From contig DASYXA010000121.1 of assembly GCA_035935465.1 (NCBI GenBank), positions 1-22,555 of the forward strand: a stretch of DNA of 22,555 bases. Reading direction: 5' to 3'. Numbering within the stretch: the first letter of the stretch is position 1; each line of letters begins with the position of its first letter. Positions 15,898 to 22,554 of the stretch are shown here, one piece after another. Made by a program: the position numbers and the translations under genes. This DNA is from UBA4735 sp035935465. GTDB taxonomy: Bacteria; Chloroflexota; Limnocylindria; P2-11E. Under the pieces are notes generated by a model, which ran no database searches, had not been told where the DNA came from, and saw only the letters and a program-made list of their open reading frames with translations.

Positions 15898-16371
15898 TCA
15901 GATCACGTCGTCGAACAGAGCCAGCTCCGCGGGCGTCGGGCGCTGGAAGGTCGTGAGTGCCCCCGCCAGCACCTCGTCGGTGATGTGGAACACACCGGCC
16001 GGCAGCTCGGCGTTGCGCCGCGCGACGCGGCCGATCAGCTCGTCACGCGTCGGATCCAGGAGGCAGAGCACGACCCGCGCGCCGATCGCCTGGGCCTCGC
16101 TCCGGAACCGGTCGCGCTCGCTCTGGCCCCAGAGGCCATAGTCGAGGACGACGTTGGCGCCGATCTGGAGCGCCCGCAGCGCCATCGACCAGTGGAGCGC
16201 CTCGATCGCGGTGCGCGTCGACTCGCCGACACCGGTCCGGTGGTCCGGGAAGAGCTCGCTGAGCCACTCGTCGGGGGTGAACCGCAGGGCGTTGTGTTCT
16301 TTCTCGAGCCTGCGAGCGGCAGTCGTCTTCCCCGCAGCCGGGACGCCGCAGGTGATGAAGAGGGTCGCCAC
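15898..16371 (-). CDS. P-loop kinase (AAA_33-type)
   Basis: A 157-residue P-loop protein of the family often annotated as predicted kinase or AAA_33. The Walker A motif GVPAAGKTT is at residues 9-17, an RFTPDEWLSELF segment follows, and the middle carries ANVVLDYGLWG and VVLCLLDPTRDELIGRVARRN, where arginines of the lid are expected. Relatives include polynucleotide kinase-like and antibiotic phosphotransferase-like enzymes acting on small molecules or nucleic acid ends; the substrate here is unknown. GTG at 16371 begins 6 nt after a TAGCCT box. It is in the same direction as the integrase but separated from it by an 89-nt gap with the integrase's own promoter. Confidence 0.83.
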   Translation of the reverse strand: MATLFITCGVPAAGKTTAARRLEKEHNALRFTPDEWLSELFPDHRTGVGESTRTAIEALHWSMALRALQIGANVVLDYGLWGQSERDRFRSEAQAIGARVVLCLLDPTRDELIGRVARRNAELPAGVFHITDEVLAGALTTFQRPTPAELALFDDVI

Positions 16372-16377
16372 CCCGAC

Positions 16378-16383
16378 AGGCTA
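16378..16383 (-). promoter_or_regulatory. -10-like TAGCCT before the P-loop kinase gene
   Basis: On the minus strand TAGCCT lies 6 nt before the GTG start, the same hexamer used before the CYTH gene. No -35 is present at 16-18 bp; the nearest TTGACT is 24 bp upstream, at the end of the neighbouring gene. Leaderless transcription is plausible but not certain. Confidence 0.35.
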
Positions 16384-16409
16384 CGTGACCGCTGCGCCGT
16401 CCTCGCCAG

Positions 16410-18455
16410 TCAAACGCAGCCCTCCTGGAATCGCTTGGCCTTCGCCTCCTCGCGCTGGTTGTGGAGCTTCAGCTCGTTGAACAGCCGCGTGAGCGCGCCC
16501 TCGACCTCGCTGCCGACCTGCACGTCGATCTGACTGCCATTGCGAGACGCCGCCCGGTCGAGCGTCACGGTGAACGAACGCTGGTGCACGAAGTCATTCC
16601 CGTCGCATTCCTCCCAGGTGGTGCAGGTCATCGTGTAGTAACGCCTGCGGAACTCGAGCTGGTATGTGCCGATCCGGTGCTTGTCCTCGGAGACGTGGAT
16701 CATCCGGCGCAGCCCCTTGATGACCTCGTCGCCCATCTTGTCGTAGTACGTGAGGAAATCCGGGAAGTCGACGACGTCGAGGGTCCCTTCGACCGGGCCG
16801 TCGATGAACGACTTGATGTTCTTGCCCTTGAAAAACCCCTGCTTGAAGAACTCGACCCAGTCCATGAGCGACTCGGTGTCGATCCACTCCGTGCCGGGGT
16901 ACATGGAGTCGAGCAGCACTTTCGCGGTGCTGAGCTCGTCCATCTCCATCGTCTCGGTGCGCGACGCTTCGTTCCGCTTCGTGCCCTTCACGCAGCGCGT
17001 CTGGGTCGACTGGCCGCCCGTCGTTCCCGCCACCGTCCCGCCCGTCGTCGTGCCGCCGGCGCCGCCATCGGTCGTCGTCGGTGGCGGTGGCGGAGGCGGT
17101 GCGATCTCCTCGAGGCACGCCGCGAGGGCCCGCGCGGCGGCATCGTGCGCGCGCGTCGCTGCGTCGAGCGCGTCCTTCGCGCGCTGCCAGGCGGCCTGAC
17201 CGCCCTTCGCGTCGAAGTCACGGTGCTTCCAGCCCGCCTCGTCGTGCGCGGTCTGCGCGGCGTCCGCTGCCGCCTGCGCGGCCTGGGCGCCCTTGCCGAT
17301 GAAGTGCAGCGGCTCCCCCGACACGCCGCCCGTGGCGACACCCCGCGCGGCCGCAGCCGCGGCGCGATCCGCGTCGCGGGCGCGTTGATCCGCGTGGGTC
17401 GTCGCGTTGCGGGTCTGGTTGATGTCGTCGTACGCGTCCATCGCGCGCTCGAGGTCGCGCGCGGTGCGCTCCTCGGCAGCCTTCTCGTCGTCGCACGTCC
17501 GCTTCTTCCTGCGCTCCTGCGTGATGAGCGCGCCGCCCGCGCCGGCCACGAGCAGGCCGCCCGCCACGAGCGGCACGTTCGGTCCGCCGGTGCCCCCGCC
17601 GGTCGCCGGACTCGACGTCGGCGCGGCGGTCGTCGGGGCGGCGCTCGCGGTCGAGCCGCCGCGCGTCGTCGTGGTCGGGAACGGTGTCGCGGTCGGGGCC
17701 GCGCCGGTGCCGCTCTGGGAACCGCCGTCATAGGTCCGGGTGATCGTGTTCCCCTTCCCATCGTTCACCGTCACCGTGATCGTTCCGGGGTGGAACTCCT
17801 CGTTCGGGCACGGGGGGTGCGGATGGCCCCACACGGCGGTCCCGTCCTGGAAGGTGAACGTGCCGCACGGATTCGACTTCGTCCACGTGTACGTGAGCTT
17901 GTCGCCCTCGGGATCAGTCGCGTCGACGTTGTAGAAGGTGTTCGTCGGGATGAGATTCGCCTTGATCGGGCCGACGACGGGCGGTTTGTTCGCGACGCCC
18001 GACGGGCCTGCGGTCGCGGTCACCGCGGGCGGGACGCTCGACTGCGGCCCCGCCGCCGGCGCGTTCCCCGCACCGGCCACCCCGGCGAGCGCCATTCCCG
18101 CGCCGGCGAGCGTCAGCCCGTAGGCGATCGCTTTCCGCGCCCAGTTCGCCCGTTCGCGCGCCGCCTGAGCGTCCGACCGCTGGGACTGACGGTATGCCTG
18201 GCGCAAGAAGCGATCGTCGAAACCGCCGTCGTCCCCCACCGCCGTCGGATCCCCACCCGGACGGCCGGCGCCGGCCAGAAACCCGTACAACGAGTCGGCC
18301 ATCTGCTGGTCGTCGTTGGAGTGCTCCTTCGCGAACCTGGCCGCCGTGTCATCGTCGCGATCGGCCCTCTCGGCGTCCGCCAGACGCTGTTCGGCCCGGT
18401 CCGCTTCGGCCGCAAGCTCGTCCGGGGTCTTCGCCTTCTCGTCGCCGTCAGCCAC
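16410..18455 (-). CDS. Uncharacterised two-helix membrane protein with external Ig/PKD-like domain
   Basis: A 681-residue protein I do not recognise as a named family. Layout: a charged, Asp/Glu/Arg-rich N-terminus (1-107); transmembrane helix 1 (about 108-130) after a basic stretch; an Ig/PKD-like domain (about 155-243, with DATDPEGDKLTYTW and ITVTVNDGKGN and two cysteines, 197 and 216, that could pair); a Thr/Pro/Gly linker (244-293); helix 2 (about 294-312) followed by ERRKKR; an Ala-rich helical, probably coiled-coil region (322-450); seven prolines (453-459) and a Thr/Gly linker; then a compact C-terminal domain (486-681) rich in Trp, Tyr and charged residues. The basic flanks suggest both ends are cytoplasmic with one external loop. 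The GTG start has a clear Shine-Dalgarno, unusual here. A long antisense frame exists but lacks protein-like features. Confidence 0.8.
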   Translation of the reverse strand: MADGDEKAKTPDELAAEADRAEQRLADAERADRDDDTAARFAKEHSNDDQQMADSLYGFLAGAGRPGGDPTAVGDDGGFDDRFLRQAYRQSQRSDAQAARERANWARKAIAYGLTLAGAGMALAGVAGAGNAPAAGPQSSVPPAVTATAGPSGVANKPPVVGPIKANLIPTNTFYNVDATDPEGDKLTYTWTKSNPCGTFTFQDGTAVWGHPHPPCPNEEFHPGTITVTVNDGKGNTITRTYDGGSQSGTGAAPTATPFPTTTTRGGSTASAAPTTAAPTSSPATGGGTGGPNVPLVAGGLLVAGAGGALITQERRKKRTCDDEKAAEERTARDLERAMDAYDDINQTRNATTHADQRARDADRAAAAAARGVATGGVSGEPLHFIGKGAQAAQAAADAAQTAHDEAGWKHRDFDAKGGQAAWQRAKDALDAATRAHDAAARALAACLEEIAPPPPPPPTTTDGGAGGTTTGGTVAGTTGGQSTQTRCVKGTKRNEASRTETMEMDELSTAKVLLDSMYPGTEWIDTESLMDWVEFFKQGFFKGKNIKSFIDGPVEGTLDVVDFPDFLTYYDKMGDEVIKGLRRMIHVSEDKHRIGTYQLEFRRRYYTMTCTTWEECDGNDFVHQRSFTVTLDRAASRNGSQIDVQVGSEVEGALTRLFNELKLHNQREEAKAKRFQEGCV

Positions 18456-18462
18456 GTTCCCG

Positions 18463-18469
18463 CTCCACC
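18463..18469 (-). promoter_or_regulatory. Shine-Dalgarno (GGTGGAG) of the 681-residue membrane protein
   Basis: GGTGGAG on the minus strand lies 7 nt before the GTG start at 18455, ideal spacing. It supports this start and is the clearest ribosome-binding site in the window. A -10-like TAGACT (18501-18506, minus) upstream in the same gap could give a leadered transcript. Confidence 0.6.
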
Positions 18470-18511
18470 GCCGCCTGCCAAGCGAGCAAGCGTTCGGCGG
18501 AGTCTACGGAG

Positions 18512-19315
18512 TCAGAGCCGGAGCTCCCAGGTCTCGCCGACCAGATCCTTCCCGAAGCTGTGGTGGCTCTCCTCTCCCACGAGCTCGAAGCCGGCCTCCT
18601 CGTAGAGGTGGCGCGCCGCACGGAGCACGCTGTTCGTCCAGAGCCGCACCCGCTTGTAGCCTGCCGCCCGGCTGAAGGTCACGCACTCATCGACGAGCCG
18701 CCTGCCGATCCCGAGCCCGCGGGCCTTCGGCTCGACGAGCAGGAGCCGCAGCTTCGCCACCGTGGCCGACTGCCGCACGGCGAAGACGCAGCCGACGTTC
18801 TCGCCGTCGAGCTCGGCGATCCAGCACCGCTCGCGCTTCGGGTCCTGGTGCTCGATGAACTTCCCGACGATTCCGGCGACGAGCCCCTCGAACTGCTCGT
18901 TCCAGCCGTACTCCTCGGCGTAGATCGCGCCGTGGCGCTGCACGACCCAGCCGTAGTCGCCCGGGCGCGGATCACGAAGAACGTACCCACCCGCGGTCGG
19001 CCGGCGCTCTCCCAGAAGCCGCTCGACCGTGGCCATCGCACCGACCAGCCGCTCCTGCTCCGCGACGCCCAGCCGCGCGAGCTGGGTCCCGATGTCCTCG
19101 CGGGATCGGGCATCCAGCGACCCGAACACGCTCCGGCCCCGCTTCGTGAGCCGGACCTCGCTCCGGCGCGCGTCCTCGGCCGAGGCGCGGCGCTCGACGA
19201 TGCCCCGGCGCCGGAACGCCCCCAGGATCCGGCTGAGGTAGCCCGCATCCAGACCGAGCGCTCGGGTGAGCTCCGCCGCCACGGCGTGCTCCCGATCGGC
19301 CACCTCGTAGAGCAC
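18512..19315 (-). CDS. MarR-GNAT fusion: transcriptional regulator with acetyltransferase domain
   Basis: A bifunctional regulator/acetyltransferase. The N-terminal half is a MarR winged helix (AAELTRALGLDAGYLSRIL recognition region, then the RRRGIVERRASAEDARRSEV wing). The C-terminal half (about 110-267) is a GNAT acetyltransferase with acetyl-CoA loop RGLGIGRRL at residues 199-207 and the late LYEEAGFELVGEE strand. The coordinates give the first canonical start (GTG). Family resemblance clearly continues upstream in the same frame to about 19420 (RFNRFYTRQIGLL and SLTEARVLYE, the first MarR helices), so the true N-terminus is probably longer and uses a non-canonical codon. It follows the glutaredoxin gene; operator-like repeats at the junction suggest autoregulation. 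The acetylated substrate is unknown. Confidence 0.85.
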   Translation of the reverse strand: MLYEVADREHAVAAELTRALGLDAGYLSRILGAFRRRGIVERRASAEDARRSEVRLTKRGRSVFGSLDARSREDIGTQLARLGVAEQERLVGAMATVERLLGERRPTAGGYVLRDPRPGDYGWVVQRHGAIYAEEYGWNEQFEGLVAGIVGKFIEHQDPKRERCWIAELDGENVGCVFAVRQSATVAKLRLLLVEPKARGLGIGRRLVDECVTFSRAAGYKRVRLWTNSVLRAARHLYEEAGFELVGEESHHSFGKDLVGETWELRL

Positions 19316-19480
19316 GCGGGCCTCCGTGAGCGAGAACGGCGTCTCGAGATACCCGTCCCGGAGGAGGCCGATCTGACGCGTGTAGAACCGGTTGAACCGG
19401 CGGACGTCGGCGACGCGGCGGTCGAATGCCCCGGCGGACCTGGGACGCGCTACGACCGGATGCTTGCCGATGTCAACAAT
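19316..19480 (-). other. Probable 5' coding extension of the MarR-GNAT gene without a canonical start
   Basis: These 55 codons are in frame with the MarR-GNAT gene and open back to the glutaredoxin stop (TAA, 19481-19483), which is in the same frame. The section from about 19420 encodes the conserved first helices of MarR-GNAT proteins. No ATG, GTG or TTG occurs in this frame. Candidates are ATT directly after the TAA or an ATC three codons later. Confidence 0.6.
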
Positions 19481-19497
19481 TTAGTTGCCGGTGTCAA
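19464..19497. promoter_or_regulatory. Tandem 13-bp operator-like repeats upstream of MarR-GNAT
   Basis: TTGCCGATGTCAA (19464-19476) and TTGCCGGTGTCAA (19485-19497) differ at one base and repeat every 21 bp, two helical turns, so a protein would bind both on the same face. Each copy is an imperfect palindrome with TTGCC and GTCAA ends. On the minus strand each contains TTGACA, a perfect -35 hexamer. The second copy overlaps the last codons of the glutaredoxin gene. Confidence 0.6.
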
Positions 19498-19795
19498 GCC
19501 TCCGCAGCCAGGACGCGATCTCCCGGTCCGCGAGCCCGGCAGCGTCCAGCTCCGCCGCCCCGGCCACGAGGACCGGGATGCGCACGAGATAACGGCGCTC
19601 GAGGGCCGGATCGGTCGCGATGTCGACCCGCGCGATCGCAAGCGGCTGGTCCAGCCCGATGCGCCGGAGCGCGCGATGCGTCTCCTCGCAGAGGTGGCAT
19701 CCGGCGCGCTCGTAGAGGGTCACGGCCGTCGGCGGCGCGCGATGCGTGCGCAGGCGGACGAGCGCGAGACCGCGCCGGAGGTTCCCGCGGAGCAC
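19481..19795 (-). CDS. Glutaredoxin-like (DUF836-type) thiol-disulfide protein
   Basis: A small thioredoxin-fold protein. The core of 80 residues begins VTLYERAGCHLCEE with a CxxC redox pair (CHLC), continues with a VDIATDPALERRY segment and the cis-proline IPVLVAG, and ends with a short helix. It would exchange disulfides in the cytoplasm; no signal peptide is present. Two starts are possible: GTG at 19795, which lies 6 nt after a -10-like GACAAT and adds 24 Arg/Leu-rich residues, or GTG at 19723, which gives the 80-residue length usual for the family. I list the longer form because of the promoter spacing. It diverges from a sulfurtransferase gene, which suggests shared sulfur or redox control. 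Confidence 0.78.
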   Translation of the reverse strand: MLRGNLRRGLALVRLRTHRAPPTAVTLYERAGCHLCEETHRALRRIGLDQPLAIARVDIATDPALERRYLVRIPVLVAGAAELDAAGLADREIASWLRRLDTGN

Positions 19796-19798
19796 GGC

Positions 19799-19807
19799 TA
19801 GATTGTC
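19799..19807. promoter_or_regulatory. Overlapping divergent -10 elements
   Basis: On the plus strand TAGATT (19799-19804) ends 6 nt before the sulfurtransferase GTG. On the minus strand GACAAT (19802-19807) ends 6 nt before a GTG of the glutaredoxin gene. The two boxes share three base pairs, so only one polymerase could open here at a time. No clear -35 is visible on either side. Confidence 0.45.
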
Positions 19808-19810
19808 GCG

Positions 19811-20665
19811 GTGAGCCCCTTCGCCCGCCCGGACCTCTTCTGCAGCACCGAGCAGGTCGCCGCACGACTGGCGGACCCGAGGGTCCGCATCGTCGACGCG
19901 CGGTTCGGCTTCGACGCGGAGGCACGGGCCGAGTACCTGAAGGCCCACCTGCCCGGCGCCGTACACATCGATTGGAGCCGCGACATCGCCGCTCCCCCAC
20001 CCACCTCGGGGCATCCGAGATACATGCTCCAGGAGCCCGCCGACTTCGCGGCCACGATGGGCCGGTTCGGCATCGGCGACGACACGTTCGTCATCGGCTA
20101 CGACGCCGAGGGCGGCCACCATGCGGCTCGGCTCTGGCTCGCGCTCCGCCGGTACGGCCACGACCGGATGGCCGTGCTCGAAGGTGGGATCCAGAAATGG
20201 GTCCGCGAGGGCCGGCCGCTCGAGTCCGGCGAGGTGCGTGTGACGCCTGCGACGTTCACGGCGCGCCCGCGCCCGGGGGTCATCGCGACGAAGGACGAGG
20301 TGCTGGCCGCGGTCCGCACGGGGGACCCGTGGCTCCTCGACGTCCGCCGCGACGCCGAGTACACGGGCGAGGAGACGCGGGCGAAGCATGGCGGGCACAT
20401 CCCGGGGGCGGTGAACGTGCTCTGGAAGGACGCGCTCGGCGCCGAGTGGATGCTGAAAGACCCCGAGGAGCTCGAGCAGCTGTACATCGACGCGGGGTTC
20501 GGCCCCGAGACCTCGACCGTCACGTACTGCCAGGCGGGCGTCCGGGCGGCGTTCACGCATTTGGTGCTTACAGCGCTGGGGCACGACGACGTGCGCACGT
20601 ACGACGGCTCCTGGGAGGAATGGGGCAACCGTGACGACGTGCCGATCGTCCGCGGGCGCAGCTGA
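19811..20665 (+). CDS. Two-domain sulfurtransferase (rhodanese/SseA family)
   Basis: A 284-residue thiosulfate or mercaptopyruvate sulfurtransferase with two rhodanese domains (about 10-135 and 155-282). The N-terminal, inactive domain has IVDARF and HLPGAVHIDW; the C-terminal domain has LLDVRRDAEYTG, HIPGAVNVLW and the catalytic Cys240 in the loop CQAGVRA. That loop matches neither the textbook rhodanese (CRKGVT) nor mercaptopyruvate (CGSGVT) signature, so the donor cannot be assigned. GTG at 19811 fits the -10 box 6 nt upstream. It likely shares regulation with the divergent glutaredoxin-like gene. Confidence 0.9.
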   Translation: MSPFARPDLFCSTEQVAARLADPRVRIVDARFGFDAEARAEYLKAHLPGAVHIDWSRDIAAPPPTSGHPRYMLQEPADFAATMGRFGIGDDTFVIGYDAEGGHHAARLWLALRRYGHDRMAVLEGGIQKWVREGRPLESGEVRVTPATFTARPRPGVIATKDEVLAAVRTGDPWLLDVRRDAEYTGEETRAKHGGHIPGAVNVLWKDALGAEWMLKDPEELEQLYIDAGFGPETSTVTYCQAGVRAAFTHLVLTALGHDDVRTYDGSWEEWGNRDDVPIVRGRS

Positions 20666-20667
20666 CC

Positions 20668-20673
20668 TAGGGT
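20668..20673 (+). promoter_or_regulatory. -10-like TAGGGT before the F420 dehydrogenase gene
   Basis: TAGGGT lies 7 nt before ATG 20681, the leaderless spacing seen at other genes here. GGTGGAG also sits 3 nt before the same ATG, too close for a normal Shine-Dalgarno. Both readings favour ATG 20681 over GTG 20672. Confidence 0.4.
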
Positions 20674-20680
20674 GGAGCGC

Positions 20681-21706
20681 ATGAAGATCGGCTACAAGGC
20701 GTCGGCGGAACAGTTCGGTGCGCGCGAGCTCCTCGACTTCGCGCTCCTCGCCGAATCCTCGGGCTTCGACAGCGTCGCGGTGAGCGATCACTTCCAGCCC
20801 TGGCGCCACCACGGCGGCCAGGCGCCGAACGCGTTCGTGTGGCTCGGCGCGCTCGCAGCGCGGTCAGCGCGCGTGCAGATCGGGACCAGCGTCGCCACAC
20901 CGACGTTCCGCTACCACCCCGCCCTCGTCGCGCAGCTGGCCGCGACGATCCAGTCCCTGGCCGGCGGACGGTTCTTCCTCGGCATCGGGACGGGCGAATC
21001 GATGAACGAGGTCCCACTCGGCATCGAATGGCCCGAGATCAAGGTCCGCTTCGCGCGGATGAAAGAGGCCGTCGAGCTCATGCGGCGGCTCTGGCAGGAG
21101 GACTTCGTCACGTTCGAGGGTGACTTCTACAAGACGAAGAACGCGACGATCTACGAGAAGGCGCAATCCGGGCCGGTTCCGATCTACATCGCCGGCACCG
21201 GCGAGTCCGCGGCGCGGCTCGCGGGTCGGGTCGCCGACGGCTTCATCTGCACGAGCGGCAAGGGCGAGGAGCTCTACACGACGACGCTCATCCCGGCCGT
21301 CCACGACGGCGCGAAGAAGGCTGGACGCGATCCGTCGTCCATCGAGCTGATGATCGAGGTCAAGGTGTCGTACGACGCCGACCGCGCGCGCGCGCTCGAG
21401 AACACCCGCGAGTGGGCGGCGCTGGCGCTCCCGGGCGACCAGAAGGTCGGCGTCGAGGATCCGCGCGAGATGGAGCGCCTCGCGTCGGCGCTCACCGCCG
21501 GGCAGGCCGCCTCACGCTGGATCGTCTCCACTGATCCGGCCGAGATCGTGGAGCGGGTCGGGGCGTACGCCGACATGGGCTTCGAGCATCTCGTGATCCA
21601 TGGGCCCGGTGCGGATCAGGAACGATTCATCAGCCTGTTCGCGAGAGACGTGCTCCCTGGCCTTCGCGCGCGAGCGTCGCGCTCGAGAACGGCGGCCGCC
21701 GGCTAG
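20681..21706 (+). CDS. fgd: F420-dependent glucose-6-phosphate dehydrogenase-like luciferase-fold oxidoreductase
   Basis: A 341-residue bacterial luciferase-like TIM barrel. It follows the mycobacterial Fgd1 sequence closely from the first residues: GYKASAEQF, SDHFQPWRH (Asp36, His37, Trp41), TPTFRYHPA, GIGTGESMNE (Glu106), DGFICTSGKGEELYT and RWIVSTDP. These include the residues known to contact F420 and the sugar phosphate. It would oxidise glucose 6-phosphate, or a related sugar phosphate, and supply reduced F420. The activity assignment is strong at family level; F420-dependent hydroxymycolate or sugar dehydrogenases of the same subgroup remain possible. The start is ATG 20681, with GTG 20672 an alternative. 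Its stop is 1 nt from the convergent gene. Confidence 0.88.
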   Translation: MKIGYKASAEQFGARELLDFALLAESSGFDSVAVSDHFQPWRHHGGQAPNAFVWLGALAARSARVQIGTSVATPTFRYHPALVAQLAATIQSLAGGRFFLGIGTGESMNEVPLGIEWPEIKVRFARMKEAVELMRRLWQEDFVTFEGDFYKTKNATIYEKAQSGPVPIYIAGTGESAARLAGRVADGFICTSGKGEELYTTTLIPAVHDGAKKAGRDPSSIELMIEVKVSYDADRARALENTREWAALALPGDQKVGVEDPREMERLASALTAGQAASRWIVSTDPAEIVERVGAYADMGFEHLVIHGPGADQERFISLFARDVLPGLRARASRSRTAAAG

Positions 21707-21707
21707 C

Positions 21708-22226
21708 TCACGCGCACAGTCGCAGCGGGTCCACTCGCGGCCACCGCTCCGCCCCGGATGGCGCGACCACGTAGATCGCCTCGTCCTGGTCCGTCGGGCT
21801 GAGATACAGCTCGATGGGACCGAGCCGGTACCCGGTCGGCGTCGCATCCGCGGGCAGGGTGGCATGGAGGTCGAGCCGGTCACGGTACGCCGGTGCGTAG
21901 ACGCCCTGCGGGTCGCGGATGTACGTCCGCGCTCCCGCGCTCGACGTGCTAACGGTGCCCGGCGGCCAACCGATGAACAGCATCGTCGCCGTCTCCCAGT
22001 GGCAGTGCGATGGCCCCGCGATCGTATCCAGCTCGAACGCGATCACCTCGCGTCCATCGCGCGACCAGCGATACCCCGGATAGCTTGGCGCCGGCCCGAA
22101 AGCGGACGCGACCGACGCGAGGGGCGATCGCGCCCGCACCTCGAACAGGTTGAGAGGCCAGATCGAGGCGACGAGGACGATCGCAAGAGCTCCCAGGATC
22201 ACCGCGCGAAGCCGTGGCCACGGCAT
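21708..22226 (-). CDS. Exported or membrane-anchored protein of unknown function
   Basis: A 172-residue protein with a short basic N-terminus and one hydrophobic helix (about 7-27) that acts as a signal peptide or anchor, followed by about 145 exported residues. The mature part has an AFGPAPSYPGYRWSRDG stretch and an SHCHWETATMLFIGWP segment; His-Cys-His together could bind a metal, but this is only a composition hint. A second Cys is the penultimate residue. I do not recognise a family. The ATG start lies 4 nt after the stop of the MFS gene, so they are probably one operon. Its stop is 1 nt from the convergent F420 dehydrogenase stop. Confidence 0.72.
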   Translation of the reverse strand: MPWPRLRAVILGALAIVLVASIWPLNLFEVRARSPLASVASAFGPAPSYPGYRWSRDGREVIAFELDTIAGPSHCHWETATMLFIGWPPGTVSTSSAGARTYIRDPQGVYAPAYRDRLDLHATLPADATPTGYRLGPIELYLSPTDQDEAIYVVAPSGAERWPRVDPLRLCA

Positions 22227-22230
22227 CGCT

Positions 22231-22554
22231 CTAGCCCGGCTCGCTCGACGGGACCATCGCGAACGTGAGCCCGGCCGCGGCGAGCGCGAAGCCGATGGCG
22301 GCCGCCAGCGCGAACGGCGTCGAGATCGCCAGCAGCGGGCCGGAGAGCGCGGAGCCCACGGGGATGCCGGAGTAGTTCAGGTGCATCGAGACCGCGAACG
22401 CGCGGCCGAACCACGCCGGATCGGTGACCCGCTGCCGGAGCGAGAACAGCGCGACGTCCATCACCGAGCTGCCGACCCCGACCAGGACCACGCCGACCAC
22501 GAGCCCGGCGAGCGATGACGCGATCGCGATCGCCGCGATGCCCGCGCCGATCCC
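22231..22554 (-). CDS. MFS transporter, C-terminal part
   Basis: The gene enters from the right edge; 107 C-terminal codons are visible. Three or four hydrophobic helices are present, with an SSVMDVALFSLRQRVTDPAW loop and an RAFAVSMHLNYSGIPVGSAL segment, as in the C-terminal half of MFS exporters of the EntS/macrolide-efflux-like type, where such a loop-helix pattern is frequent. A polar tail (VPSSEPG) ends the protein. Substrate and full topology are outside the window. It precedes the exported protein gene by 4 nt. Confidence 0.75.
   Translation of the reverse strand, partial: GIGAGIAAIAIASSLAGLVVGVVLVGVGSSVMDVALFSLRQRVTDPAWFGRAFAVSMHLNYSGIPVGSALSGPLLAISTPFALAAAIGFALAAAGLTFAMVPSSEPG

Noticed and set aside
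16378..16418. TTGACT as a -35 for the P-loop kinase promoter
   Set aside because: It lies 24 bp from the TAGCCT box and overlaps the stop of the upstream gene, too far for a standard promoter.
17040..17110. Short repeats encoding polyproline and Thr/Gly stretches, considered as a tandem DNA repeat or CRISPR-like array
   Set aside because: They are codon-level low complexity in a protein linker, without regular period or spacers.
16461..18605. 714-codon open frame on the plus strand opposite the 681-residue membrane protein
   Set aside because: The product is almost entirely Arg, Ala, Gly and Val with no membrane segment or domain, whereas the minus-strand protein has helices, an Ig-like domain and a Shine-Dalgarno.
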